Source: Mytilisepta virgata (lineage: Eukaryota; Mollusca; Bivalvia; Mytilida; Mytilidae). Taken from it: DNA of 64,000 bases. The translations under genes and the position numbers were made by a program. The DNA is taken from positions 11,178,001 to 11,242,000 of the forward strand of contig CM051515.1 of NCBI GenBank assembly GCA_028015205.1, given 5' to 3'. The notes below the pieces were generated by a model. That model ran no database searches and was not told the DNA's origin. It worked only from the letters and a program-made list of their open reading frames with translations. Below are positions 33,424 to 45,253 of this stretch, in pieces (position 1 is the stretch's first letter; each line of letters opens with the position of its first letter).

Positions 33424-36400
33424 GTAAGATATGAAATAATATTTATTGATAATAATATTATTATATACTATAACAGAAATTATTTGCTTTAACACATTTA
33501 AATGTTAAATTAGTGAAAACTAAGGAGCATCCTCCTATTGCCGATAGCCCTGTCCTTGGGTGGTTTTGGCTTTACGCTTTTGCTCATTTTGGTCATTTTT
33601 TAAATTTGCTTTTCAACTTGGATTGTTGTTTTTGGGTTTCAAGAATTTAGGCCTTGAGCACAACTGATGAGTCGTAAATCGACCAAATGTGTACATCTTG
33701 TGAATCAAAGTTGGTATCAAAGAATTTATGTATATACTTATTTTAATTAAATCTGTTATAAATTCTGCTTTTCCATTTTATATACCAATAGGATTCTTTC
33801 ATTCTTTTTATAACAATTTACATTTTAACATTATTTTTTTTTTGGGGGGGGGGGGGGGAGAGACTTCTGCCTGTTGTATAGATGTATTCCGCATCTGCCG
33901 TCTGAGCAAAAGAGGATAAAGTTTTATAATACAACGGTTTATGCTAGATTTCATGGAAATTCCTCCAAACATTTTCCATGCAGTTTTTGTTTATTTCCTA
34001 ACCAAACAAGTCCGTAACCTTATCTTATTCAAAAGAGTAACAACTTAATAAAACATGGGTATTCTACAAATACTCTCGTATTAATGAAAAAAAAAAATCT
34101 GTACGTTTTCACGGGAACTCCTTAAAACATTATAGTTTTACACACTTTAAATGTTACGTTGATTGTGCAAAGATAATCAGATCAAAAATACAAATTTGAA
34201 AATGTTTCATGCTCAGTCAGACGGAAAGTATGGGAAGCACTATTACTTGATCAAAACCTGTTTGCATTTGATGAGATTCTTAACCTTTTTGTTTCCAAAT
34301 GGTTAAAGTAATAAATATAATTCAATTTCAAAAACCCATTAATAATGCAATGTAATATGGGTGGAATAAAAGTACATGTACAAGGGTATCGTTAATATAT
34401 TGTCGTACACTGCTTACATCGTCATATCTTTGTTACAAATGAAACACATTCATGACAAGCTCATTTTGGTCAGGACAAAGAGTAGTAGAAGAAAATAGGC
34501 TAATTGGTAGAGAATTTTTCCAACACCGTCAAGAGGTATAGAATATGCGTTGGCCAAAACTTTCGACCTAAATATTGAATCAGTCATAGGCAAATGGCAA
34601 AGATTGCAAAAAAGGAAAGCAAAAATATTTACTTAGAACTTAATACAGAAAACTGCGCACGCTTCGAACGCAATATGTCCGGTATCGCGGGGTCCGGTAC
34701 ATCTTCAATGAGATAAAACTAAGGTGATCAAAAGTTTCCTGTTTGTATAAGTAGTTAAGAAAGTCCTGTTGAGTGGTTTAACGACGTTGTTTGTTGTTAT
34801 GACTTTATTGGATGTATATAAAAAAAAGTATCTGTATCTTTGTCAAAAGAAGAATTTTCTTATTTACTAGACGGACGTGACATATTTTTGTTGCAATTCG
34901 GATCATACCTATACCGTAATTGTTGACTTCCGGTTACTGACAGTATTATTAACATTATGGGGTGGATTATTCAAAATACAAACATCCTTACTTGCAGGCT
35001 TGCTTATCTCCTGCATAACAGATTAACCATAACATCTTGCGTTAAACCTTTATTTGGGAAGAGCCATTTGATTGTTATGGGAAGGAAGGAAACTGTACAA
35101 TGAGGGAGTTGGATAAAAAAAAAAACGGTTCGAAAATTTTGTAGGAAAAAAAACGGTAGATAAAACTGTGGAAAAAAATTAAAAACTGAATATCAGAGAA
35201 TCATACATGTGGGTGCGTTCTTAATCCAACAGATTAAAGCGCTCCTCCCCCCCCCCCACCCCCCCCCCACCAATTTTTTTTTTCTTTCCTCTTTCTCCGT
35301 GAAAATTTAAATTATAATAGTTTATATATGTTGTACTTTATAACGATTGTAAAATACATTGATTTACATGAATCCTATATATTTAAGTGATTTTGTATTT
35401 GCATCATCTTTTAAATAAATACAACCATTAAACGTTATGATTTTATAAGCCCTATAAATATGTGATTGACTTTCGTACCAAGGCCTAATTTACCTTGTAA
35501 AAACCAATGAATCCCATTTGACTGTGTCATGTGTATTGAGGCAAATGCGTAAACATTTTTTTTGTATGGATGTCATGATTTTTTCAAATCATACAAAGTG
35601 AGAAGACTATTTGTTTACATTTAATTGCCTTTTGAGTTCTTTTTTTCATTTTGTCCTTTAACTATTAAATGAATGCAATAACGTCCGCATTGTGATAACA
35701 ATACAAAACCATCATACATGTCTTAAAACTTGCATAAGTTTCATAAAGTTTTTTTTTATCTACCAATTTATAAAAAAATTGTTACTCATATTAAGGTTAA
35801 ACAGGTATGTTTTTACATATGGGGGGGGGGGGGGGGGGGGGGGGGGGCAACATTTAGAAATGGTCAAACACAATAACATAAAGCTTAAGTGTCATCATAA
35901 ATTTAAGAAAAGAGATTGGTAGCGGGTGAATGTAAAATTTCATTATTTCACAACCAGGACAATTAACGCATTTGCAGTGCAATTCACACGTAGACGGATT
36001 TATATATAAATACATGCATTAAAATTATAATTTTTATTGAAATCCGCTTCAACATTTTTTAAGACCAATAACCTTATAAGTGTACATGTAATTACAATGA
36101 ATACAATGTACCTTCGTACCATGGCCTGATTAATGCGTTGTAAAATTATTGAGCGCTGAGGTGTGGCTTTAATTTCCTTACAATCAAAGATATGATTATA
36201 TAAACAACTTTGAATTCGTATCAATGCCCACATCACGTGAAGCTGTTGTGTGTGTTGTTTACATCAATATCACGATTTCTTTTTCATTATATCATGTGAG
36301 AATGACCATTTATTTACTTTTGCCGAGACTGATTGTTAATTTTATTTCAACTTGTATTATTACAATGAACAGGAAGTAACATGCAGTGTTCCGAAAACAA

Positions 36401-39400
36401 GACAAGATTTTACTAAAAATAGTAACGAAATATTTAAAATTACATTTTTTCAGTCTAAGTGCCATCAAAAATTTTTCATGAACAGAAAATATCTCACAAA
36501 AGAAACGTTATAACCGACACTTGCAATCACAAATGTCAACTGTATCTGAGGGTTAGATACATGTATACATGTAAAACAATATCTCTACAAACATGACAAA
36601 AGGTTGAATATTCATATACGAAAAGCAAAAAGACAAAAAGAGGGAATAAAGAAAAAAACACTGAATCAATCTAACATTGTGATATCAAATGTACGGTGAT
36701 GGACAATTGTTTATGGTCACAATTTGATTGCAACTAAAATCACCATTTTTTTTTTTTTTTTTGCATTCTCTTTTTTTCAAATATCATTTAATCGAGTTAA
36801 TAATAATTATTATACCTGGTTTCTTCTGTTTTGCTATGTCAAATTCATTGTCATAAAATACTATTATATTCAAACTGTCTGAAAAGTACTACTCGCCGTT
36901 GAATGCCATTCACCGACCATTGAATAACACTTTTCAGCGGCAACTTTCATTGGACAACGTCACGGTATTGGGCGTGTCAGGTTAGATTGAATGGCATCTG
37001 TAATCACCTTAAGTGTAGTCCCGTGCGTGTGATCTTAAAGGAAACAAATTTAAATATTTTTCTTAAAATATTTTGTATAATAAAACATTTTATTAACAGT
37101 CATTTCGGGCTATAGCCATTTTATTTGTCCCCTCGACACATAGACTATTTTCCTTCCGCCGAGTACGCGTTGGGAAAATTGTCATTGTCTGGTGGCAAAC
37201 AAAATGGCTATATCCCTCAATATTGTTAAATATAAACCGTATAATATACCGCACACTCCCATTACATGTACCGCCATCCGATTTTTAAACATATACATGC
37301 ACTTTAATTTTACTTTTTATATACGTAGGTACTTTATTAAATTCCATTGTTATTTTTAGTCACCCAAGGAAAAGCCAATTTGTCAATTTGGACAATGTAC
37401 GACGTGCGCATGGCTTAAAACAGTTCTTGTACGATAACTTAAGAACGATTCAGCAGATTATTTTTTTCCAGCTTTGTATATGAAAAAATAAGGACATGTC
37501 TGATTTTGATGATTATAACACTATTGTCGTGATAAGATTATACTTCTTCAAAGAAAATTTAAAGTTAGATTTTAAGTGAATACCGTGCGAAAAATTGAAA
37601 AATAGATTAATGGATCTTTTCAAATTTCAATATATTGCAAGTTGTGAGAACATGAAGGTAAAATTTGATTTTGACGATTTTTTTTTCGTTAATTCCAGAG
37701 TTGTGTCCCTTTTTGAAGAAAAAATGGTAGTTTTAGAGGTTACATTTGTGTACGATAATACGATAAGTTTTTAACACTTTTAACTTCCAGTATACGTGCC
37801 AAAAACAATTAAATATTACTAGTATCTGAATTTGGTGGATAATGTTTTTTTTTTTTTTTAGGTACAATACGATGACGGCGATTGGGTAGAAACACCTACT
37901 GGATACCCTGTTTTGGAGACTAGAGGATCCAAACAATTATTCGTCTTCAGATTTGACAAATTTTCCAAAAGCGTTTTGTACGATCCACAAGTTGACCTTG
38001 CTCAGATTGAGGGCACAACGACAACAGAATCAACCCCGTCAGACATAGAAGCGAACGTTGATCAAATCCATGTAAAAGTTCTTGGTCGTTCTGGAAAAAT
38101 TCAGGTCGGAAACAGACCGAATCCTTCATCGGACCCCAACAGGATAACAGTAGAATTCTCAGAATTAAAAGAGAAAAAGGCAAACGGTGATGTTATCAAA
38201 GACAATAAGCACAACTTCAACAATTTTGCAAAGACCGACTTTACATTTACGCCTCTCGAGGATACCGTTTTTATGAATACTACGGCCGTGAAGAAATTTA
38301 CGTTCACATCAACGTTAAATTCAGAAGGGGCCATGCTTGAAACGGATGTTTATATTTTTAAGGAAGACGCAAATGTCACCTTAGATGACGAGAGTACCCT
38401 TGTTAAAAAAGGAAATATGAAATTCAGTACAAAAATTAAGAATTGGAAGTTTTGTGGACAAACAGGTGTTGCATCGTGTACGCAAAGCGAAATCGGTGAA
38501 TATTTGGACTTCGGAATTATTATTAAAAGAAAAGGTATTCCGAATAAAAAGTCGTCCAGCGATAAAACCGATGCTGATGAATATGATTTGGGAGAGGGGA
38601 GTTCTGTTGTTATGTCTAAAAAGGTTTGTAGTTTGAGACTTTATAGGTACAGAACAGTACACAATTACCTCGTCAGCTAATAATCTTCAATCTCATAGAG
38701 TTTAGCCCACTGAAAGATTCCACTACGAACTAATTATATATTTCTATATGATTTTTGTATGTCATTTTTGCATTTACGTGTTCTTATTTTTTTCAAGTTA
38801 TAACCCGTTCAAATTCACTTGTACAAGTTTTAAGACAATTTTCCGTGTTGCTTGAAATTTTAATAGGTTCTTACACGAGTTCAAAGTGAAGACCGGAAAA
38901 TATTCAACGAGTTTTTAACATCCACGTCTTTCCCGAGTGGAGCGCAACGCGACGAGGGAAAAGACGCTGAATGTTTAAAACGAGTTGAAGTTTTTTCCAG
39001 TTATTCACTTTTGAACGAGAATAAGTACCCATTTCTTCCGTAAATACTCGATTTGTAAGTTTCCCGTTCCTAGGTAATTTCAATGAGGACAGACGAAGTA
39101 GTAAATAACGTAAAGCCTGATTGGTCAAAATTTATGTGCATTTGTGAACGGCGCGATTTGATTGATCTAAAAGCGGTGAAAGATGAGGCCTCGTGCGGTT
39201 TGAAATGAGGTCGCGTGAACCGATTTTCAAAGGGTCATCTCACTCTGAAAATTGCCATTTATGGAAGAGCGATGGTTATTTCATATTGCATTATATGTGA
39301 AAACCATAAATAAGCGGCTTGGGGTATAGCATCTTTTTCTGTTTATAACCTTTACTTAGTAATGATACATCTAATGCATAGTAGTCTTTTTCTTAACATG

Positions 39401-40162
39401 TTGTCGTTTTTATTTTCAACATTCTTCTTTTTCATTGAAAATCTTGATTTAGTAATTATTTTATTAGCACAGATAATGCGTGAGAATGTTTTTCTTGATT
39501 TATTTTGTTTTCAAATTCGGACAGATCATAAAAATAATGACGGCAATAAAATTTTATATAAGAATCCACTAACTTGGTGAATTCAAATTTTCCTTAGATA
39601 AAGTTTAAACCAAATTTCAGTGTAATTGAAAGGATTTAACGATATAAAATTTCATCACAGTCATGTATAATTCTGCCAATCCAGATAAAGTAGAAAGCGA
39701 TCATTTAATACTTTAAAATTATCTCCTAGTAATTTGAGAAAAAGGGTTTGACAGAAATGATTTTCTTCTATCACATACATTTTTTCACTCAATTTCGTGT
39801 TTCTACTTAAACCACGGAAACCACAAAATTTACTTGTGCAAGTAATATATCGCTGAATCATTTCTCTATGATAAAACTTATTCAATCATACATGTCATAT
39901 GAATATTTATTTATTTATTTATTTATTAATATAGGTAAAATACAATAATGAGGATTGGACAGACATGGCGTCCGGATATCCCATGATGACCACACAGGGT
40001 AGTAAACAGATATTTTACATACGACTGAATAATTTCACCGGAAGTGCTTATTATGACCCAACCATATCATACGGTCCAGGAGACACAGGTGGTGGAAGCC
40101 ATGTTGTATTTTCCGTATCAACAATTTTGTTACTTGTCTTTACATATCTTATTCTTGTATAG
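32742..40162 (+). CDS. Two-module acidic secreted/GPI-anchored protein (SAARP/CARP-like)
   Basis: Exons 32742-33423, 37862-38623 and 39935-40162, all joined in phase 0 between Lys and Val; about 556 residues. Order: signal peptide (1-24), module 1 (about 33-285), module 2 (about 290-530), C-terminal hydrophobic stretch with little after it, as in a GPI-anchor signal. Each module runs from V-K-V-L-G-x-S-G-K-I through HxFNxFA, DVYIF, WKFCG...C and DEYDLG to GSKQ-F-x-R...YDP. From memory this order resembles coral skeletal aspartic acid-rich proteins (SAARP, CARP4/5) found in skeletal organic matrix, which have homologues in other invertebrates. N-glycosylation sequons are frequent. A role in extracellular matrix or shell matrix is inferred from the resemblance only. 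Exon 1 carries a one-base frame break at an A9 run (33343-33351). Confidence 0.8.
33539..33730 (+). repeat. Interspersed repeat pair, copy 1
   Basis: Shares TTTTGGCTTTACGCTTTTGC, TTTAGGCCTTGAGCACAACT and ATGTGTACATCTTGTG blocks with 42288-42540. The form resembles the 3' part of bivalve SINE/LINE-like repeats. Confidence 0.6.
33835..33858. repeat. T-run then G15 tract
   Basis: T9 followed by an uninterrupted G15, in the first intron of the SAARP-like gene. Confidence 0.88.
35245..35270. repeat. Poly-C tract
   Basis: Two C runs of 11 and 9 bases separated by A, followed by a T9 run. Confidence 0.88.
35821..35847. repeat. Poly-G tract, 27 bases
   Basis: The longest pure G run in the window, in the first intron of the SAARP-like gene. 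Confidence 0.92.
37107..37217. repeat. Imperfect palindrome, about 110 bp
   Basis: GGGCTATAGCCATTTTATTTG against CAAACAAAATGGCTATATCCC, with inner GACTATTTTCC against GGGAAAATTGTC. A likely small hairpin MITE upstream of SAARP-like exon 2. Confidence 0.55.
37862..38623 (+). CDS. SAARP-like gene exon 2: end of module 1, most of module 2
   Basis: 762 bp, an exact number of codons, phase 0 at both ends, after a T-rich tract and AG. It starts VQYDDGDWVETPTGYP and GSKQLFVFRFDKF, then a TTTTESTP linker, then a full copy of the module from IHVKVLGRSGKI to ADEYDLGEGSSVVMSKK. The WKFCG...C motif is conserved. Because the exon is one complete repeat unit, extra copies could be gained without breaking the frame. 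Confidence 0.86.
38871..39275 (-). mobile_element. Repeat family with hairpin core, copy 2
   Basis: Inverted relative of 2240-2605. ACGAGTTCAAAGTGAAGACC pairs with CACTTTTGAACGAG around CGACGAGGGAAAAGACGC. It lies in the second intron of the SAARP-like gene. Confidence 0.6.
39903..39930. repeat. (ATTT)n microsatellite at a splice acceptor
   Basis: Repeated TTTA units directly precede the AATATAG acceptor of the last SAARP-like exon and supply its pyrimidine-rich tract. Confidence 0.85.
39935..40162 (+). CDS. SAARP-like gene exon 3: module 2 end and membrane anchor signal
   Basis: 228 bp including the TAG stop, after an ATTT-rich acceptor. It starts VKYNNEDWTDMASGYP and GSKQIFYIRLNNFTGSAYYD, parallel to the start of exon 2. 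It then has a small-residue patch (GDTGGGS) followed by about 20 hydrophobic residues up to the stop, the usual form of a GPI-attachment signal; a C-terminal transmembrane anchor is the alternative. Confidence 0.83.
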   Translation, partial: VKYNNEDWTDMASGYPMMTTQGSKQIFYIRLNNFTGSAYYDPTISYGPGDTGGGSHVVFSVSTILLLVFTYLILV

Positions 40163-40533
40163 GATACCAATATAACAAATGAGCAAATGTGTCTTTTTAT
40201 GCTGATGTATTATTTTAATTTTTCTTCACTAGCTAAGACTATCACATGATCACCGAAAAAAAATTACGTGTATTTGCAAAAATCTATATCTGTGTCGTAG
40301 TCAAAGGTAATCGGCAAGCTGTAGCGAATACCATAAAAAAAACTTGTCGACGCATATGCTGAGCTACCATCAAGCAGTCGAACAGACGACAGTAAAACGC
40401 ACGTGCTACATGTAATACAAGCCTTTTATGATAATCGCCTCTTCCTGAGAATAACATTTGGCTTCATCACTCAGAGTTCTTTAGAGAGGCCTTTTTTCTA
40501 TAAATATATTGCATTTTTAAATTTTAACTTGTA

Positions 40534-40535
<2 letters not shown>

Positions 40536-40573
<38 letters not shown>

Positions 40574-40575
40574 TT
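40536..40575. repeat. (ATT)n microsatellite
   Basis: About 13 ATT units, about 375 bp downstream of the SAARP-like stop codon. Confidence 0.92.
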
Positions 40576-41765
40576 AGATTTGACTGTATCATTCTTTTTT
40601 TAATTTACCATTGGCGCTGTGTTGCAAGATGCAATTCCCATTTCACCAGTACTTTATGTAAAAATGTAATATAACAAGTATGTTTTAATACGTTTTTAAT
40701 TAACGAGGATAAGCAATATCAACCGAATACGAAGTGCATGGTTTATATACATTTATCCAGAACTTATGTTATATACTATTGACAGAGCACCTGTTACTCC
40801 GTGAATACCTTATATATGAACCTGTCAAATTAATATCAATCTGCAACTGTTCTTAACTGTTGTCATTACACAACGGAGTACAAAATTATTCAATATGTAT
40901 GAAGTGGGAAAAAAAATAGTTATCAGTTATCTGTCCTTTCCCAAATTAGCCAGGGGACAGAGGAAGTAATAAACTGGCTCCCCAAGCAGCTTCACGGATC
41001 AAAGGGAGAGAATTAGACATAACTCCCCTAGGTTTCTTGATATAGGATGTTCTTGTTTAACGTTAGTGGTAGTTGATAATTTTAAATATCATATAGATAG
41101 AGAATTATGTATTTTTTTCCCGTATAATAATAGTACGTTCAGTGGGAAACAATTGTACATATAACTTTACATCCTGACGAGTATAGCAACTTTAGTGTTA
41201 AAACATTGCCCAATATTTTAAACTGTAAATACTATTAGTCAATTTCATAGCGACGAGAAAAAAATACGCCTTTTTCACAAAGTGCATACATAAAATTGTA
41301 ACGAGGGCAAAATAGCACATTAGCCAATTATACAATTCATGTCATGCCTGTATACTCTATTTAGAAATGATTTACATTCATAATTGAAAGGATTATTGGA
41401 ATGTTAACTAATATAGACTGTTTTTGTTGATGTGTGCAATTCTATTGCTCACAAATGACCCTCAAATTCGATTCAGTTTTATTTGGGATGGCCGAATTCA
41501 CACCGGCATCAATATTTTTTTTCAAAACAGACTTAAATTTATGGCAATAATGAAATATTATTCATTTTTTATTTTGTTTGTTTAATGTTTCAAGAGTGTA
41601 TAAATCGAATAAGGCATTTATACATATAATGTTATCTTGTCATTTTAAGTATAAATATGGATTTTTTTCCTTTTTTATGTAAGTATTGTATAGTTTGCGT
41701 TACAGGCGAAACATGTACGTAAATAAGCATGGGTTAATTTTTTATTAAATATAACAATATTTTTC

Positions 41766-41880
41766 AGAAAAATTACAATTTTTTCATTAATTTCTATGGA
41801 ACACACCTTCTCCAAAGAGCAGATAACTCCGCAAATGCGAGACAACTCGATTATACCAAAAATATGGAATAAGTCATTAG
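41766..41880 (+). repeat. Dispersed repeat pair, copy 2
   Basis: Diverged second copy of 24110-24232 (ACACACCTTCTCCAAAGAGC). Confidence 0.55.
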
Positions 41881-42287
41881 TCAGTCTGTATAATTCATTA
41901 AACAATTAATCTAATAAAAATTTGGCTCATTAATACAGATCCTTCATTTTCATAAACTAATCCACATATATCTGAAATTGAAGTGATGTAATTTATTATC
42001 ATAACTGTAATAACCAATTAATTATTCCTTAAATAATTAATCTAATTAATTATTGGCTCATTGAAAAACATCCCATATTGTTTCATTTTCATATACTCAT
42101 ACATTTATATTTTTAATCATTGGTCGGTCATTATCACAAAACTATTATTTTATGTCAATATATTTGTTTGTTATTGAATAAATATTTATTTTGTAAGTGT
42201 GCTGTACTTATTGGCCTTTTTCATGCAGTATATAGATTGAAATTATGTTAAAATTTGTGAGGACGAAGGTATAACCTATATAGCTCT

Positions 42288-42540
42288 GTCCGTAGACGGT
42301 ATTGGCTTTACTCTTCTGGTCATTTTGGCATTTTTTTAATTTGGTCTTAGACGTTTTCGATTATTGTTTTGTTTTTCAACAATTTAGGTCTTGAGCTCAA
42401 CTAATGAAAAAAAAATTGGATAACAGGAAAGTCAACAATGCAATACCAATCGATCAACGTAAATCCACAACGTAAATCCACAACGTAAATCCACAAAATG
42501 TGCACATCTTGGATAAAAATTGGTATCATAGAAATTATTA
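42288..42540 (+). repeat. Interspersed repeat pair, copy 2
   Basis: Same family as 33539-33730, with a local triplication of AACGTAAATCCAC at about 42458-42496. Confidence 0.6.
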
Positions 42541-44224
42541 ATTGTAGCTATTCATTGTTACAACATCAGTACAAATAGACAATAACAGTGGATTGATTTG
42601 ACATAAAATCGATATACGGATGAGGCTTAGAATCGCGTGAAAATGCGAGGATTTCCCGAACTTTTTCCCCAATTCGTGCCGAATTCGTATATCGAATTTT
42701 ATGTCAAGTTAATGCACCGTTATTGTCTCTTTACTGCAATCTTTGGTGACTTTAGTGGATATTACAACCAATTTCATAATTACAGTGTACATAAAACGTG
42801 TGTTACTCTCAAGAGGGCGCAATTGATTTGGCAGAGTAATTAGACGGAAAAAACACCGTTTTAAACATCGATGAACATTGGATATTTGAATAAGATTATG
42901 GAAAGTAACCAACATTTTCGCTTGAAATATTTTTTAACAATACAAAATAATTAACAAGAGACTTAAGTATTGAAATACTGTTCTAAAGATTGAAGTCAAA
43001 AAGTTTGTTCATTTCAGTCCCATCCATAAAGTTAAGTGGGTGGGCTTAAATGTTATATACTGTCAGTGACCGTATGTCACTTGTAAATCATACCGTCAAC
43101 GCATTTTGATGGCTCAAATAGAACGATTGAAGTATAAAATTTGATAACCGGATACGCTTCTCGTTAGTGGTACTTACCACCCTAGTTCCTCATACCCGGT
43201 TTTAGAAGTACATACTCTGGTAACCATAAATAAGTCTTAAAGAGCATTCTAAATTTCTTTATTATTTTCATTAACCAATTGTTGCACGACTTCACCATGG
43301 CAATATATCCTGTTTTGGCCTACCTATCTTAATTTTGTCTAATGCATTTTCGCCTTATATGACAAGTCCTGTCATGGTTAAGGCAAATGTCGCCTTTTGA
43401 TCTAGTGTCCATTTATCATTTGGTTTTGTAAAATGAACTGTAAAAGTAAAACCCATTATCAAAGTATATCATTCTTCCCATCAGACATGCTATATTTGAA
43501 ACAGTGGTGGATATCCCTAAATCTCTGTCAAACTTCCACATTTTAATATAAGTGTATCATCTGCTAAAGAATTCTTATACAGATCTGTACTTAGAATCTG
43601 TTTATTAATTTTGCAGTTTGTCATAAGGAGACCCTCTCGTTGGGGGGTTGCTAGGTCATAATAAGGAAAGCCTGACCGCGGACCATAGTGGTAACGTGTT
43701 TGGAGAATGCTACAGTCCCTGTACGCTAAAGACCCCTTCTGTAGTTTTCGAAAAAGAGTAGGCTGATGGCCGCTACAGGAGGATGAATTATCCGACCCTA
43801 CCCGACCATCCTTCTTTTACAATGGCAGTCAAAATTTGTTCCCCTTTGTGTCCCATGCCACCCCTATTTGAATTTTTTGATAAATTGAACTGGTTCTCGT
43901 CTTTAAGAAGCATTTTAAAAATGTTTATCAATCAGTCAATCAAACAATCAATGAATAGTTTGACTTTCAAGCAGTGTTGCTGTAAACTAACAAAGTAAAA
44001 TTAAAAAATTGGTCAAATTTCGTTAGTTATTGAAATCAAATCTGACAGAGTAAAAGTGATCAAATGTTTATCCTTCCGAAACTATACGTGCAAGAAATAA
44101 TTCGAATGCATATTTTGTTATTCTATAAACATTTGCCATTTCCTTTTTTTAATTTTATATACTGGCCTGTTACAAATACCTCTGATTCCTAATGAAGTCC
44201 AGGAATAAAAATCACTAAATTCCT

Positions 44225-44470
44225 TGTGGAGTATGGATGGTGTCCTGCAGGAGGCAGAGACTGCTTACTCTTCCAGAGCACCTGAATCTACCCCTGATAT
44301 TTTTGTGGGGTCCATGTTGTTCATATGTTTTAATTTTTAATTGTAGTGCATGTATTGTTTTGGTCTTGTTTTCATTGTTCTCCGGAGTTTGTCAGTTGTT
44401 TCGATTGTTCCCTCCTTCGAATATCCCTTTGGTATTTCTTGACTTTACTTCTCACTGTTTAGTTTAATAG
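44225..44470 (+). repeat. Divergent subfamily of the mussel-type repeat
   Basis: Contains ACTGCTTACTCTTCCAGAGC, TTTTTGTGGGGTCCATGTTG and CCCTTTGGTATTTCTTGACT, equivalent to the other copies but of a second subfamily. Confidence 0.6.
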
Positions 44471-44883
44471 AGCGGCAGTGTACGCTCAGCTGCTATGAGA
44501 GCCCTAGCTACATGAGCTAGTTTTATAGATAAAACGATTAAATTTTGACCTTTTTTCTTAATTATGTACCAGCGAAATTTTTTAACTTTTCTGGCTAATG
44601 GTCAACTTGATGTATATAACACTGTTATTGAATATAACACCTTAATATAACAACCATATTACTGCAATACGTTCAGTACTTGTCTTGTTAGAATATCCAA
44701 AGGTTTCACCAACTATGTCGTTTTTACAACGCCAATAATAGTACGCAAAACTAATCCAAGAAATGTTTGTATTCTGCTACTCTACGTGTTTCGTGCCGCG
44801 GGATCTGAAAAAAATAAAGGAAAATTAATCAATTAGCGTTTCCATGAAATAATAACTTTTGTTCGATATTATTTTTATTTTTT

Positions 44884-45042
44884 ACAAAGGGAACAAATAT
44901 ACCGAAGGAGCAAATAAAAAAAACAAATCCATCAGACAGACAAAACGGGGAAGACAAATGAACATGCAACGACAAGCACAACAAATAAACAATGAAAACT
45001 GAAAAAAAACAATGAACAACACGAACTCCTATAAAAACCAGG
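44884..45042 (-). repeat. Mussel-type repeat, copy cut by Harbinger
   Basis: On the - strand it reads CCTGGTTTTTATAGGAGTTC...GTTTGTCTGTCTGATGG. Its 5' part is missing exactly where the Harbinger terminus begins. Confidence 0.72.
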
Positions 45043-45253
45043 GGCCAGTTGTTCAAAAGTGTTTTAACGATGATTGAGCTTAACGAATCGTTAAAATGCT
45101 AACGCAGTGGTTAGTTAACGACTGTGTTAAATTTTGTTGTTCAAAAATAATTAATGACAAAATTAGCTAAAGCAAAAGTCTATCTGTTAACGATTTAGAA
45201 TTAACCAACTGCTTCCATAATGCATTGCACTTTGTCAACTTCCTGCAAAAAAA

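Larger units (their letters stand above)
33859..37106. other. SAARP-like intron 1, mostly featureless
   Basis: Low-complexity and AT-rich. It holds long C and G tracts and a palindrome near the 3' end; no coding sequence is supported. Confidence 0.5.
40163..44224. other. 3' flank of the SAARP-like gene, no supported gene
   Basis: AT-rich flank with an (ATT)n tract, two dispersed repeats and a GC-richer patch at about 43620-43810 that I cannot assign. If the - strand YWTD paralogue has further exons, they could lie here, but none was recognised. Confidence 0.45.

Noticed and set aside
33301..33492. A separate + strand gene starting at 33301
   Set aside because: It is the second reading frame of SAARP-like exon 1 after the A9 slip, running into the intron.
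43170..43225. A 39-bp - strand segment with AG and GTAAGT borders as a stalk exon of the YWTD paralogue
   Set aside because: It contains an in-frame TAG in the required phase 1.
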